A DNA stretch of 64,000 bases, taken from Whitmania pigra (taxonomy: Eukaryota > Annelida > Clitellata > Hirudinida > Haemopidae). Numbering within the stretch: the first letter of the stretch is position 1; every line of letters begins with the position of its first letter. The stretch is from contig JAJTWR010000353.1 of NCBI GenBank assembly GCA_021613335.1, positions 445,001 through 509,000 on the forward strand, read 5' to 3'. The notes beneath the pieces are model-generated. The model saw nothing but the letters and a program-made list of their open reading frames with translations, ran no database searches and had not been told where the DNA came from. Made by a program: the position numbers and the translations under genes. This document shows positions 52,014 through 64,000 of this stretch, in pieces.

Positions 52014-55000
52014 TCACAGATCTTGACGAGCATCCTTCCTTGGATGCAAGTGGTACCTGTCGACAGTTAGGTAAAAATTGTAGTAGAAATGAATCATTGA
52101 GACGTAAGCATCAACTGAAATCCTCTCATCCTCTCCGTGGATCCTGGAAAGATCCTGAGGCTTCAGCACGACCGGCGTGAACCTATAAATGTTGTCTGCA
52201 ATGTCCATGAAGTATCTAGAGTCAGTGTTTGCAGAAAGGATGGCTAGAGAAAATAATAATTTGTTTTATCATCATTACCATCATTGTCATCGCCATCATT
52301 TTATATCTTTATACATGATATAAATTAAATTATACATTTATTCTTAATATTCATAGAAGTTAAAAGTCGATGCTTAGAGAATCTCTGCTGGAGCTCCACA
52401 TTACCAAAGTTTCATATTCTATATGAATCAATCTTAGGAATCAAATATCATAGGAAATCAAATTTTGGCTGCTTGCAAGAGTTTTTATAACTAACAAATA
52501 TTACTGCCTCATATTTTTCCTTCAAAAATTCAGGTGAAAGTAACAAATTGGAAACAACTAAGATCAAGAATAAAGACCTGGAACAACAACAACATCTTTC
52601 CAGAGCTTTCTAATGGTCTCCTTGATTACCTGGTACCCTGAGCAAGAAGGAAGGAAGCAAGATTGACGAATAGGGTTGAACGATTTGAGAACTTTGACTT
52701 TCACTCTGTCGTCATTTATCAACTTCCTATCATATTCAAGCACCTGCGATGTTGAACGAAATTACATAATGTGTATTAAAACTTCACATTATGTAAATAT
52801 AAGTGTAAATCTATGTAATGCCACAAGCATAGCATCAGAGGGTCTCAACCATTTATATAGGTTGTAGCAGCGAAGGCTAGGTTTTGAAAACACATTATTA
52901 CTGTTTCCATTACCTAAATAGTATAGGCTGGAACGCAACCCTACCACCACATGCAGTTTATTATTTTAAAAAATTTCCAAATAATGGAACAAATTATGTT
53001 AAAGACATCACCTCATCAACAGTTTGGGAAGAATGTATACGATGGTTGACGACCGATTCGACATAGGTTGGTATCACATTTACCTGCAGGTTAAGTAGAA
53101 AGAACAGCTTGCTTTGTGCCAAGATGTTTTAACAAAACAATCAGCAAGTACTATGCCAACCTTTCCTCCAGAATTGAACATAGTCACAGCAGTAGAGGTT
53201 CTGATGATTGCATTTGTTGATGCTTTCATTGACATTACCCTGAAAAATACTCCCAGGTTACATTACTAGTAAATAATTCAGTTTGGAAACAATTAACTAC
53301 CAAGATACTAGTGGCCTAAAGAACCAGATGTTTCGGAATACTACCGTCAGTGGCCAACTCGTCTGATGATGAATTTCAATTACGATGAATTTTGTTAATT
53401 AAAGACAAAGAAATGTCTAAAATCAAAACAGAAATGAATACAAACATGATATGAAATAGCTTCCAGCATGTACTTTTCAACACCATATCCTAACATGGAT
53501 GGATGGGCATCAGCATTTAAACTGTAAAATGGATCTTGTTTAATTAAAGAAATACTGGCATACTAAATATATAGAATTATTCAAAAGCCATTACACTCGG
53601 ACACGAGAAGTTGCATAAGTGGTATTCCTGATTTCATAAATAAGTTAGTATTGTGTTCACAGTCTAGCTTTATCTCTTGGTTATTCCAACAGTGCCAGTT
53701 CCTCTAATACTAGGCACTATAAGGTTTTATAAGAAATGAATTATTTATGATTCAAGAGAACCAACTTGATAACAGCATTGGACAAGATTCCTATGCTGTT
53801 TTCCTTCTCAGGCATTGATGAATGACCACCTGTGTGATTGACACTCAGTTGTATGGATAGTTGTCCTTTTTCAGCAACAGCAATGCTAGAACAAAATTTG
53901 TTGATTTGTTTGGCTGATATGTTGAGAGCCTTATGTAACCTAATTCCATATGGTATTAAATTTACCCAACCATTTATTTTGCAGCAAACTTTGCAAGGGC
54001 ACTCTCTCGCAGGTAGGATTTTTATTTACTATTGCATGCAGGAATGCAACCCATTGATCTACACAAATTTGTATGAATAACTAAGCAAATAAATATAAAG
54101 AACATGGCAAAAGCAAATTCATATTAACTGTGCAACAGGTTTGTCAACTGAAGGATAAATATTTTCCATAATCATTGTCCCCTCATCCAGGACAAAGTCA
54201 AAATGAACTTTCCTCTCTTTAAGGATTCTTTCAACTGCTGCAGCACCATCTGATCCTAAACACTAGCAGATGGCTAGATGTAAATAAATGAAAAAAATTC
54301 AACTAATCACTTATAAAGTTTCTAACCTCTTCATCGTGTCCAAAGGAAATGTAAAATGTTCTTTCAGGCTTATAGCCACTTCTTAGCAGAAGTTCTAATG
54401 ATTCCAATATTGCCTGACAATATGACAACACATAATTTTAACTACAGTTGAGGTTGGAATATCTTTGCAATTGCTAGCCAAATCACTCACAAACAAATTG
54501 TGTTTGTCATCGAGAGCGCCTCTGGCGTAAATGAATCCATCTTCCACTTCAGCTGCAAATGGAGAATGTTTCCAGTGTTGGTTCTCTGTTGGTACGACGT
54601 CTAAATGCGCCAATAGAAGGTAAGGAGAAATCGATTGATTTTGGCCAACTACTTTGTACAGGAGGCTGTAGTTAGCTACAACTTCCACGTTGACAAGGGG
54701 CGACGTGTGGATCACTGGGTAATCTACAAGGAAGCAGTTGCTGCACTTTTCTCACCGAATGCGTAAAAATTAAACTAAAAATCTAACTCTTTCTAATAAA
54801 AGCTATTATGGACTCCAGTTCATTCCTGTCATAGTCTCCCGAATCCCAACATATAGTCCTAAATTTAAGCCCATTTCTGAATCGTTCTAAAGCTTGTGGC
54901 ACATTTACATCAGGAACTGATTTATCATTGCTACCAGAGATCAAGCTATCATGACTATCAAAGCACGGATGTTCCTCCAAAAGTGGCAAGAGTATAGCTC

Positions 55001-55079
55001 GAAGAATGAGTATAAATGCTAAAAACGAATTTAGACAAATCACCCCCAGCCCAATTTTCAAAACGATACTGCGACTCAT
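52014..55079 (-). CDS. PM20D1: PM20D1-like secreted/membrane M20 peptidase (N-acyl amino acid hydrolase/synthase)
   Basis: Eleven exons in phase: 54788-55079, 54491-54723, 54327-54413, 54129-54262, 53766-53885, 53446-53521, 53301-53362, 53161-53239, 53012-53083, 52578-52743, 52014-52243; 516 residues (human about 500). The N-terminal hydrophobic anchor is [18 protein letters not shown]. Dinuclear zinc ligands are visible: His in [10 protein letters not shown], Asp in [10 protein letters not shown], the EE of SFGHDEEC, Asp in FVLDEGT, and His in LSRIHGEDE. The dimerisation-lid region ([20 protein letters not shown]) is also present. PM20D1 reversibly condenses fatty acids and amino acids to N-acyl amino acids outside the cell. 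Its start codon is 376 bp from that of the divergent SSUH2-like gene. Confidence 0.93.
52800..52872 (-). repeat. SINE-like body/tail in a PM20D1 intron
   Basis: On the minus strand: CCTATATAAATGGTTGAGAC followed by CCTCTGATGCTATGCTTGTG. This matches the motif order at 57525-57600 (CTATATAAATGGTT, GCCTCTGACGCTATGC). Confidence 0.5.
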
Positions 55080-55455
55080 TTCGAGTTGATCTTTTTTGAC
55101 TGAACGGTGAACTTAAGGGTTATAGTTTGTAGCACATGACAGTCTATAAATGATAATCACAATTCAGTAATCCCTTGTGCATTCAAGACAAATTACTAAA
55201 TTTATTAAAAAGAATTTTTTTGCAACGAATGTTTTCCATTTTTAACTAAGTTGTGTACGTATATCATAAACATAAACTAATAAATAATAACTTGTTTAAT
55301 TATTCATGTCTTATCTAATTAATTCTAAATTTTATAAAATCTTGAATGATTGGAATTGCAGACGATGCTGTCTGGTCCTGTTTTTGCGGACATATCGTAT
55401 CAATTTCGTTTAGTTGGCTCTAGAGGGAGTTGTTCAGACAAGGCTCGTCGGAAAC
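55080..55455. promoter_or_regulatory. Shared 5' region of divergent PM20D1 and SSUH2-like gene A
   Basis: 376 bp between opposite start codons. A less AT-rich stretch (about 55370-55455) lies next to the SSUH2-like start. A bidirectional promoter is inferred from spacing; no specific factor site is claimed. Confidence 0.4.
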
Positions 55456-58400
55456 ATGGACATAAACTACAAATTTGGGAGTGAGATTCCTAGAGGTGAT
55501 GGACAGAATGTTCCAGGTAAATTTAAAATTTTTGGATGATTTTGCGAATCAAATATTTTTGACAATACTATTTTGTCGAGCGTTTTTGATTTTTATTGGA
55601 TTTGAATTGAGCAAGTTGTTCAGATGAATGGTTTCTATTATTATTTGCTTTATGTGGGTAGCTTGAAGTCACTATCTGTGCGATTTTTCAGTTTTTAGTT
55701 CAGATGAAAATACGTCAGAAAATAAATGATTACTTATTGTTAAGCAAAATTATTGTTTTATAATTGAATGCTTATTGTTTAAATGGTAATCTTAATTTTA
55801 GTTCAACCAACAATCAATCCTTATGTTCGACCCGTTGACCCAAGTCCACCAATGAATCCCAGTGCTAACAATGTTTCGACAGGGGATGGATATGACGAGT
55901 TTGATTTTGGGGATAGTATGTAAAGCACTTTTTTCTAACAGATTAAACGTTTGGGAAATTTATTGAAATTTTATTTTTCATCAGTTCCTCCTCCACCTGC
56001 TCCATCAGGAGACCGGGACATCACTGGTCCAGGTCCAGATGATAGAAAACCAATGGACGGGTGCAAATGTTTATTTATATATTTAATTGCCTTAGTATAT
56101 TTTGAAATTTTGTCAGCTACACGTTTTGTCTGTTACAGCCATGTTTTTAGATTAAAACTCTAACTTTTACATTTTAGCCCAAAACAACTGACAGCAGAAG
56201 ATGCAAAGGCAGCCCTTTTACATTTGTGTTCTGCTAACTTTTGTTATGGCTCTAAAGCTGCCACAGAAATGACTGTTCAAAATATGACCTCTACTGCAGC
56301 TTATCATGTGAGTAAAAATTTGTTGGTCATTTATTATTTGCTTGGCTTGTTATTTATTTAGCTTACTCAAGACTGAAAACAGACTTTTAAGAACTTTATA
56401 TTAATCCTTTGGGTAACCTATTATCTATATTTGATACAGAGGCAAGTAACCGCCCATTAATTTATGTAGTACTGCTTTTTACAGTTGTTTGCAAACACTC
56501 TGAGCTCTACGTAACAATATCTTTAGTGTGATTCACAAACTATTAATGTTTGCAAATACAAATAATTTATCCATCTCATCACGTTTCAAACAACTGTCAT
56601 TGTTTAATGTAGTATTGCCTCGAAAGTTTCACAGAAAACAGATCCACAGCTGTGGCTGAAGTACCATTCACAGGTTTTATTTTGTTCATAAGCATTTGTT
56701 CCAAAGCTTTCTGGTTACAAAAATTAAAGAATTATTTTTATTATGAGACAATTTTGATCTATTTCTTGTCGCATTGCATCAACTATAATTACATTTAATT
56801 CTTCAGTTATAAATTAATAGTGTTATTTAATTAATGGTGATAATTGGTGGAGTAATTATTATGAAGGGGGAGAGCAGACTGTTGATTCTGCTGCAAATGG
56901 TCCTGCTCCATCTCCTTGGGATGTTCAAGTATTTGCCAAAGAAAAGTTCAAAGATGAGAAAAAGATCTGTGAGGTTCCACATACTGCCAGTGTACAGGTT
57001 GTCAGAGATATTTTACAATTATTATTACTTTATTAATTTGAAATTTATATAAGGATATAAGACAGTATGTTCATCATCTTTGTATCTTTGTATAATACAA
57101 TAATTTGTATAATCTTTGTAATATAATAATAATGTATAATATAATATATTTGTATAATGTGTTCATATTTGTAATTATATCATTGCTATTTAATGGGATT
57201 GAAAGGCTCCTCAGATATTTCTTCTCCTTTGTTAGATGAGACCAAAGTATTTGCAAACAAGAGATGATTCACAGCTTATTTATGTGCATCGGAATTCCTG
57301 ATAAACATTTCCTTGTTGGCTTGCTTTATAAAATCACCTCTCATAATAGCTTAAGCTTGTGGTTGACTTAATTGGGCAATTTATTAATAAGGATAGCAAT
57401 TGCTTTAAGTAATCCAGTTTCAAGAGGATCATGGGTTCAGGGTGGTCTAATGGGTTATGGGCACGCATATGGCCGTAATGGTCACAATGTGTTGTGTTTG
57501 AAATCCAGACTGTACTTGGGAAGGAGGGCTATATAAATGGTTATAAGAAGTGCCTCTGACGCTATGCTATGCGTACAATGCTTTATAAATGAAGTACAAC
57601 CCTAATACCATTTCAATCAGTAGCTTATCAAGATGAATGAAGTGAATTTATCTATTGAAGCATGCTATTATAAATAGGAACTTTTAGGCCAAGGTTAAAT
57701 GAACTAAAATGTGTGAAGGAGGTATGTTGGTGCTATGTTTGCCTATGCCTGATGTGAACTTGAAATTAGACTAAGAAGGCACGATGCAAATCAGTTGGTT
57801 GATTGATTATGTATCGGTTATTGATCGATGAATTTAAAAAAATGACACGCTTGAATTCATGTGCGGATGAATTATTTAGGAATAGCTATCTATGATGTAA
57901 TTACTAAATGCTTACAATGTTTAAGTCTTCCGTTCACTTTGATAAGAAACATATAATAAGTATTGGGTATTAAAACAGACTAAATGAAAAGTAATTGACA
58001 CTAAAGTATAGCATTACAATGTCAAGAGCACAATGTCATCAATTGTCTTTATCAACCTTTTACAGTCTTTCTAAGTTCTACCTAATTTATTTCTAATTTG
58101 CATATTATTATGCACAATTTCAGTGCATTCAAGCCTACTTTATGTTGAAAGTTACCAATTTTCTGAAGAGCCTTCTTCCATGTGATGTTGACACATCCTG
58201 TTATTCATAATTGCGTGCTGATAGTGCCTTTGCTTGATTGCGCTCTCTGATTTATTGGTTCACTACATTTTCTAAATTGTATGCAGGCCTGCAAAAAATG
58301 TAATGGAAGTGGTCAAGAAAATTGCACAACATGCCAAAGTAGAGGACAGGTTGTTTAAGCTTCTACATCATAGTTTTCATCATTTAACTGTTTCGTTCTT

Positions 58401-59757
58401 GCTTAATTGAAACATTATTGTTCCCAAACACATGGGCTTATCACACATTAAATATGCAAGTTATTAGGAATAGATGAGTAATTTTATTCATAGCTGTCCT
58501 AGAGTAGAGTGAATTATGATATGACCTGCAACCTTCATTTAGCAATATTTTGTTTGTTAAATATTTTTTCACATTTTCATTATTACAAATTTTGTTAGAT
58601 CACAGGCTTCTAGGACTACTATTTCTGAGTTTTAATACCGAGCATAAATATCAGTTTTATTCTTTGTGATGGTTATAATTACAGATCCCATGCACTAGTT
58701 GCCAAGGCACACCTGGGCAACAATGTCAGGCCTGTGGTGGTAATGGAGCAAAAGTGTAAGTGGTTTATTTCTTCAATAATTATAATTTACAGCAGGAAGA
58801 AATTGCTTTATTAATAAGACATTAAACATTTGTTAGATGTACCGCTTGCGCAGGCAAAGGAGTGAAGAACTGTGGAATATGTAAGGGTGCAAAGATGGTT
58901 AAGAAGTTTGTCCAGTTGACTATTGAATGGTTGGTCGTTATTCATTGGAGACATTTTTATTTCCTTTTCTTTTACTGGCTTTCTTTGTAGGGTCAATCAT
59001 GTGGATCATTTTGTGCATCAGGAGAAACTTGCCCTGCCAGAGGAGCTAGTCAGGAGTGCTCAAGGCCAGATTGCCTTCAAAGAAGAAAACCCTTGGGTGC
59101 GTAATAACTGATGACGTTGCTGAGATATTTGGAGCCTGAGGGGGTTTTGAGTTCAATTGTAAAATATTCTCATCGGATCATCGATTCTGGAATAATTTCT
59201 AAGTTTTTTTATTTTAGACTGGAGTTAAATAATAGTTAATTTGCATGATTAGAATTGTGTCACATTGTGTGTCCCAAAGTTGATACTGCTTTTATCAGGT
59301 CTACCCAATAAGTCAGTGTCCACAGCCATCAATTAATAAGGCATCATTGGATCTGCTAACCAAGCACAAGAATCAGTACAAAAATGAGAGGCTTTTGTTG
59401 CAGGTGAGCAGGACACATGCATCTCATGAGCTTGAACATGCAAAATTTTCATCAACCTATCAGATTAGAATTTGATTTATCAAGTGTATGATTATGCTAT
59501 ATGATTATGATTGTAGTATGCAATTACAGTGCATTGTTTTAGTAGAAAGTAAAGGTATATACAAAATAAATTGTTAGTAAGATTTAAATGTCATTTTCTG
59601 TAAACAGCGTCAGACGGTTAAGATTGTGCCAGTGACAGAAGTCCAGTGTCAATGGGAAGGAAAAACTTTCACAGAGTATGTCTATGGAACTGAAAACCAA
59701 GCCTATTGTGCTGACTATCCTCAGAAGTGGTGTTGTGGTTATTGCAGCATTTTATGA
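55456..59757 (+). CDS. SSUH2-like zinc-motif protein, gene A
   Basis: Twelve exons in phase: 55456-55516, 55802-55915, 55985-56060, 56178-56307, 56613-56673, 56867-56997, 58287-58349, 58685-58755, 58837-58929, 58991-59096, 59299-59403, 59608-59757; 386 residues. The Pro-rich N-terminus leads to the SSUH2 core: AKAALLHLCSANFCYGSKAA, YCLESFTENRSTAVAEVPFT and SPWDVQVF. A run of DnaJ-like CxxC motifs follows (CKKCNGSG, CTTC, CTSCQGTPG, CQACGGNG, CTACAGKG, CGICKG). The protein ends in the family's cysteine tail (KWCCGYCSIL). Human SSUH2 is linked to tooth development but its biochemistry is unclear; the cysteines presumably bind zinc. It converges tail to tail with a paralogue at 60885-63616. Confidence 0.92.
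57430..57605 (+). mobile_element. SINE with degenerate tRNA-like head in an SSUH2-like intron
   Basis: Head: GGTGGTCTAATGGGTTATGG ... TTTGAAATCC. Body: GGCTATATAAATGGTTATAA, GTGCCTCTGACGCTATGCTA and a CTTTATAAATGAAG end. It joins in one copy the tRNA-like head seen at 51367 and the body/tail seen at 52800 and 3884, suggesting one composite family. Confidence 0.5.
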
Positions 59758-60884
59758 GCACACTTTTTGATCTCTTTTGCTCCCAACCATGTAACTCAAG
59801 TAATGGTGACTCCTCAATGATTTCTTTCCGCAGTTGCACAGTGGTTCCTGTCCTTGACCTATATATTTTTATTTAAGGTCCTTTCAATCTGCTGCAGCAT
59901 TTTCAGATTTGTGTTGCAGTAGTATGTTTTTAGTGGCTTCATCAATAACAAGCTTGCGTTGGAGTTGCTTTTGATATTCACAATGCACGTTGCTTCTATG
60001 TGTTTGAGTCGGATTCATATTCAAGATGTTTGAATTGTTATTGACCTTTTTAAACGTTAGATATTTTTTTGGTTTTACTCGAGCTTTGAGTTTGGTTCAA
60101 CATAATGATGACCTTGGCCATAGCAGAATATTTTTTGTTTCTGTTTACTGTTCCATGTTGTTTACTGCCTCGGATGCAGGATGCTTAGCTTTGTTATATA
60201 ATTGATGCTTGATTTTTTATGTTTGTTGCAACAACACATATTAGTTGTCATCTGCTAAATACAATTTTCTGAGCTCTCTTCCAAAGAGTTAAAGCTTTAG
60301 AACATTCTGCACCAGCTAAAGTTTTACGAAATCATTGTCATTTCCTTTGAATGCCAAGATCATGAATCGGCCCCCCATATTTTACCAATGGTTGAATTGT
60401 TTGCTTTTGTTTAAATGATGTTTTTTTTTTAAAATATATTGACTAAGACAATTCCGTACCTTGTGTCACTTTTCATCTAAATATACGATACATTTCTAAA
60501 TATCAAAAGTTCCTGACATTTTCTAAGCAATGAAATATTAGAGGTAAATACATCGAAAAACAGATTTTTCGACCAAAATAAGGCGTAGTGATAGAATAAA
60601 TAAGCTACAGACATATCACAACTATCGAAAACAAATAACATGATCAAAGTCAAATTTTAAATGCATGAGGAATGCAACAAATAAATAAGCCGCCACTTAT
60701 AACATGAGTATGCATTTAGAGGTTGTTTTGCTAGCTATTAGCCTTTGATAAAAACATTCAAAGCAGAAGCATCTAATTTCATGTGAGCCTCCAAATCAGA
60801 AACAAATGCAGGCATGAACTGAAGCTTCAATAAAGGAAAATCCCATCGTAAGCTGGCACTATAAAAATAGCCACAAAACGACTC
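59758..60884. other. Convergent 3' region between the two SSUH2-like genes
   Basis: AT-rich, presumably both 3' UTRs. An A/T homopolymer run lies near 60420. No additional gene seen. Confidence 0.5.
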
Positions 60885-63616
60885 TCATAGGATGCTGCAT
60901 CCACAGCAGCACTGCTGAGGGTAGTCCTCTGAGTAGGCCTTGTTCTCCAAGCCATAGACAAAGAACCGAAAGGGCTTGTCTTTCCATCGAGCACCAGCTT
61001 CGGTCACTGGTATAACTCTCACTGTGTGCCTCTGTAAAAGTTACATTGATTTAAGACATATTTCAATGTTAAGTGATAATGTAATATAAGTAATTCTGAA
61101 TATGATGATTTCAAAATAAAATAATATTTAGGTAAAAATAAGTTAAGTAGAAATTATTAGTCTTTTATACAAGCCTGCATAATCCATCTTTCTTGTGGAA
61201 AGGCTCTTTGATGCTTAGCAATTAATCTTGATGATGCCTGATTAATGCTAGGCTCTGGACAATGGTTGATAGGAAAAACCTTACAAAATGAATATGAAAT
61301 TTGTATTCAGCACTGAAACCAACACACTAATTTCCCTACATTACTCGTTAAAATGGGAGCTAGGAACAGCACGACAAAATATCTGTTGGTTTACTTACAA
61401 AAATAAAATTTTAAAATAGAGCTACATTTATTGTGGCTAGCCCTTCTCATTTCTTTAGTAGAATTCCTCCCCATTATCCCTTATTTAAAAAGTTTTAATA
61501 ACAAACAATAAACAAAATTGCATTGAGTTTAAACTTGAAGCTGATTGAAATTTCTCAACCTGGACATTTTCTTCTACAAAGGCAATATGACCTTGGACAT
61601 TCCTGATAAGCTCATCAGGAAGATCAGTCCTCTCAAGGATGTGGTCCTCCATGTGATTAATCCTAATGTAACGTTTTAAAACTTTTATGAATGATCCAAC
61701 CTAGTTAATTAACAAATTTTATTTACCAATCAATAGTAAGCTGAATGAACCACTTGAGATTTCTGTACCCTTGACACATTTGACACTTTATCCTTCCATG
61801 CCCGTAGCAAGTGCTGCATCTACGTCGAGAAGTAGGTTGGCATAAACAACATCCATACTATGATATATATATACTCTGTGTGCATCCTTATAAAATGTTC
61901 AAGAAATAACGACCGGTTTCTACCCTGTCCGTGACACCACACGCACATTTGTTGCTGAGAGTCAGTGTGGAATGACCTACCAGATCCACGACATGAAGTA
62001 CACATCGACTAGAAGATCAAATACAAAGTCAATTTCAGGAACTATCCTTGTAGCAATCTTTCTAATTCTGAGTGGCTTCATCGATAACCTTCTAATTCTT
62101 ACCGTTCCATGACCATTGCATCTCCGACACCTGAGCCATCCACACGCCTGGCAGTATTCACAGGGCTACAAATGTAGAAACAATGAACACAAACATTTAA
62201 ACAATTTCATGTTGCTTGGAAAGAATTATTAAAGCTTTTGAAATTTATTTTAGTGACAATACTAAATTTATAAAGCTTAAACTTACCTTCACGCATGCGG
62301 TGTGCGGAATCTCCAAAATTCTTTTTTCGGTTCGAAACTTCTCCGAATACGAGGCAGGCATCTCCCAAGGCATCGGCGGTCGCCCGTTCTGCGGTCCGTC
62401 GATGACTTGGCCTAAAAATTAAAAAGCTTTTTAAAATAAACAAGTTATGTAAACAGAGATCTAAATTTTTATTACGTTTTTATAAAGGCATGCATAAAAC
62501 AAAATCAAATTTATGTCACCAGAGAAGGGAACTTTTGCCCAAGCAGTTGACCTCATCTCACAGAAAGTTTCCAAGCAGTACTGATTTAAAAACATGATGT
62601 CTATAATTAGGTCCCAAAAGTCTGCAAATTTCCAAAATTTTGTGAAGTCCACAATTAAAATGCATCAATGAAGTGCATCTGCATGAGAATTTGGATTCTT
62701 TATAAATTCCATAACAATAAATTTGTGATTATTAAACAAAAAGACAGCAATGAAAACTGTAGCTTAAGAATGATGTTAGCAACACATAATAAAAATAATA
62801 AATTAATTAAAAAATGTATTTATTAAGATTGATTGACCTGGAAAGCATTGCTGCTGGTCATACTGGTGATGCTCATTTGCTGGGCAGCTGTAGAACTCCA
62901 GCAACAGTGGGAGTCGCAACATCTAATAAGAGCTTGCTGTGCTTGTTGCTGGTTTATAACTGCTGGTCTTTTGAGTTTAAAAATGAAGCATGCAGAAGAT
63001 CAATATCAACAAAAGATAACGAACGGCTAACCCCTTCACTTCGGGTCGACTCTTTGGGAAATATTTGTTGATGTCGTCGGACTTCGGAGGAGGGTTAAGG
63101 GGCACTGGTAACACAATAAAACAATGAAATTTTAATGCCTTATTAACCTGTATCTGGCAACATTTTTACCATCTTTAAATCCTATTTCAGGATAGCCTGG
63201 AAGAGGACCCATAGGGGCAGATGGTATGAAAGGTTTGTTATCATCAGGATATACTGGAAGCTTGTCCATTGTTACTGGAAAAATTTTCTTACAGATTGTA
63301 GCAGAATATTTGCACTCGTACATAAAAAAAAGAAAAGTTAGCCTTACTTCCAGGAGGCAATGGGTCAACTGAAAAAGGTGGTGCATGACCAGGTGTGAAG
63401 GGTGGTGCAGAGCCCCCACCCTTGTCATTTGGACCAAGAGGTGGTGGGGGAACAAATGGCTGAGCATCACCAGCCGAAAAGGGTCCTGCTGGACCACTCG
63501 AAAAAGGTCCAGCATCTTTGGAAAATTAATGAAATAGTGAATGAATAATACAAAACAAAGTGGAACTTTTTTGCAATACCTTTCACTGATTTTGACTTCT
63601 TTTTCGAAACCGACAT
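60885..63616 (-). CDS. SSUH2-like zinc-motif protein, gene B
   Basis: Thirteen exons in phase: 63580-63616, 63348-63515, 63170-63274, 63032-63104, 62838-62967, 62520-62580, 62287-62411, 62103-62165, 61914-62008, 61727-61819, 61560-61662, 61175-61279, 60885-61031; 434 residues. Several exons have exactly the length of their gene A counterparts (130, 61, 63, 93 and 105 nt), proving a duplicated gene. The core has YCLETFCEMRSTAWAKVPFS and the CxxC run (CEYCQACG, CRRC, CTSCRGSG, CVWCHGQG, CSTCYGHG, CQMCQG), and it ends QQCCCGCSIL. The N-terminal exons encode extra Gly/Pro repeats (AGPFSSGPAGPFSAG) absent from gene A. The donor of the exon ending at 61175 reads CAG|gcttgt, a GC-AG intron. Cytosolic function unknown. 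Confidence 0.9.
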
Positions 63617-64000
63617 TTCTTAATTTTATCCAATGTATCGATTGATCAAGAATTATATCTAACTTTCAATCGCCATTTTGACGTCAATTTCCGATAACTG
63701 TCTGGCCGAATATCAACTTTACAAACTTTTATCCGAAATGAGCGCGTCCGCGCAACGTTACACTACCCCCTTGTTTGCTATCTACGTAAAGCGACCTCCC
63801 CTCGAAAGTAAATGAGGTTAATCAAACCATACATACGACTCATTAATGGGTTTTTAGTAATCCTCGGTGCATTTATCTGTTACACCCCATCTTTATTCGC
63901 TATCGTTACCATTGTAAAAGTCATTGTTAGTTATTAAGTTGGACTAAGATAAATAACGGCTTCCCTTTGTATGGCTTTGAATAACTTTTGAGAAGAGCTT
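63617..64000. other. Upstream region of SSUH2-like gene B, to window edge
   Basis: Short 5' UTR and promoter region. It includes the moderately GC-rich stretch GAGCGCGTCCGCGCAACGTT (63739-63758). No other feature seen. Confidence 0.45.

Overview
This is eukaryotic nuclear DNA from an animal. It is AT-rich, its genes have many short exons with GT-AG introns, and its proteins are metazoan: a nicotinic receptor alpha subunit, RGS, FilGAP-type RhoGAP, 3BP2-like, DEPDC1, Tat-SF1, Lifeguard, PM20D1 and SSUH2. Gene spacing of about 4-5 kb implies a compact invertebrate genome. The protein set would suit an invertebrate deuterostome such as a tunicate, but I cannot place the species. Almost all gene models below were assembled by following the reading phase across every intron.

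Left third (1-17.3 kb): a minus-strand R4/Dong-like non-LTR retrotransposon runs off the left edge and abuts a long TAA array. Next come two tandem copies of a unit that holds a hAT scrap and a complete PH-SH2 adaptor gene resembling SH3BP2. The copies differ by a hAT element and a solo LTR present only in copy 1. A pogo-like fragment plus a second TAA/TCA array separates them.

Middle (18-45 kb): DEPDC1 and a nicotinic acetylcholine receptor alpha subunit lie on the minus strand. A PH-RhoGAP gene, a four-exon Tat-SF1 gene, a decayed Ty3/gypsy element with 5-bp target duplications, an intronless intact Tat-SF1 retrogene and a Lifeguard/TMBIM gene lie on the plus strand.

Right third (45-64 kb): three small two-exon four-span membrane protein genes that I cannot assign are interleaved with an R4-type RGS gene. 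PM20D1 (minus) and SSUH2-like gene A (plus) are divergent, 376 bp apart. SSUH2-like gene B (minus) converges on gene A.

Small mobile elements, namely tRNA-headed SINEs and a hAT-type MITE with 8-bp target duplications, sit in introns and gaps. The genes are unrelated housekeeping and signalling loci rather than one pathway. The unusual content lies in the duplication and transposition history and in the unassigned four-span cluster.
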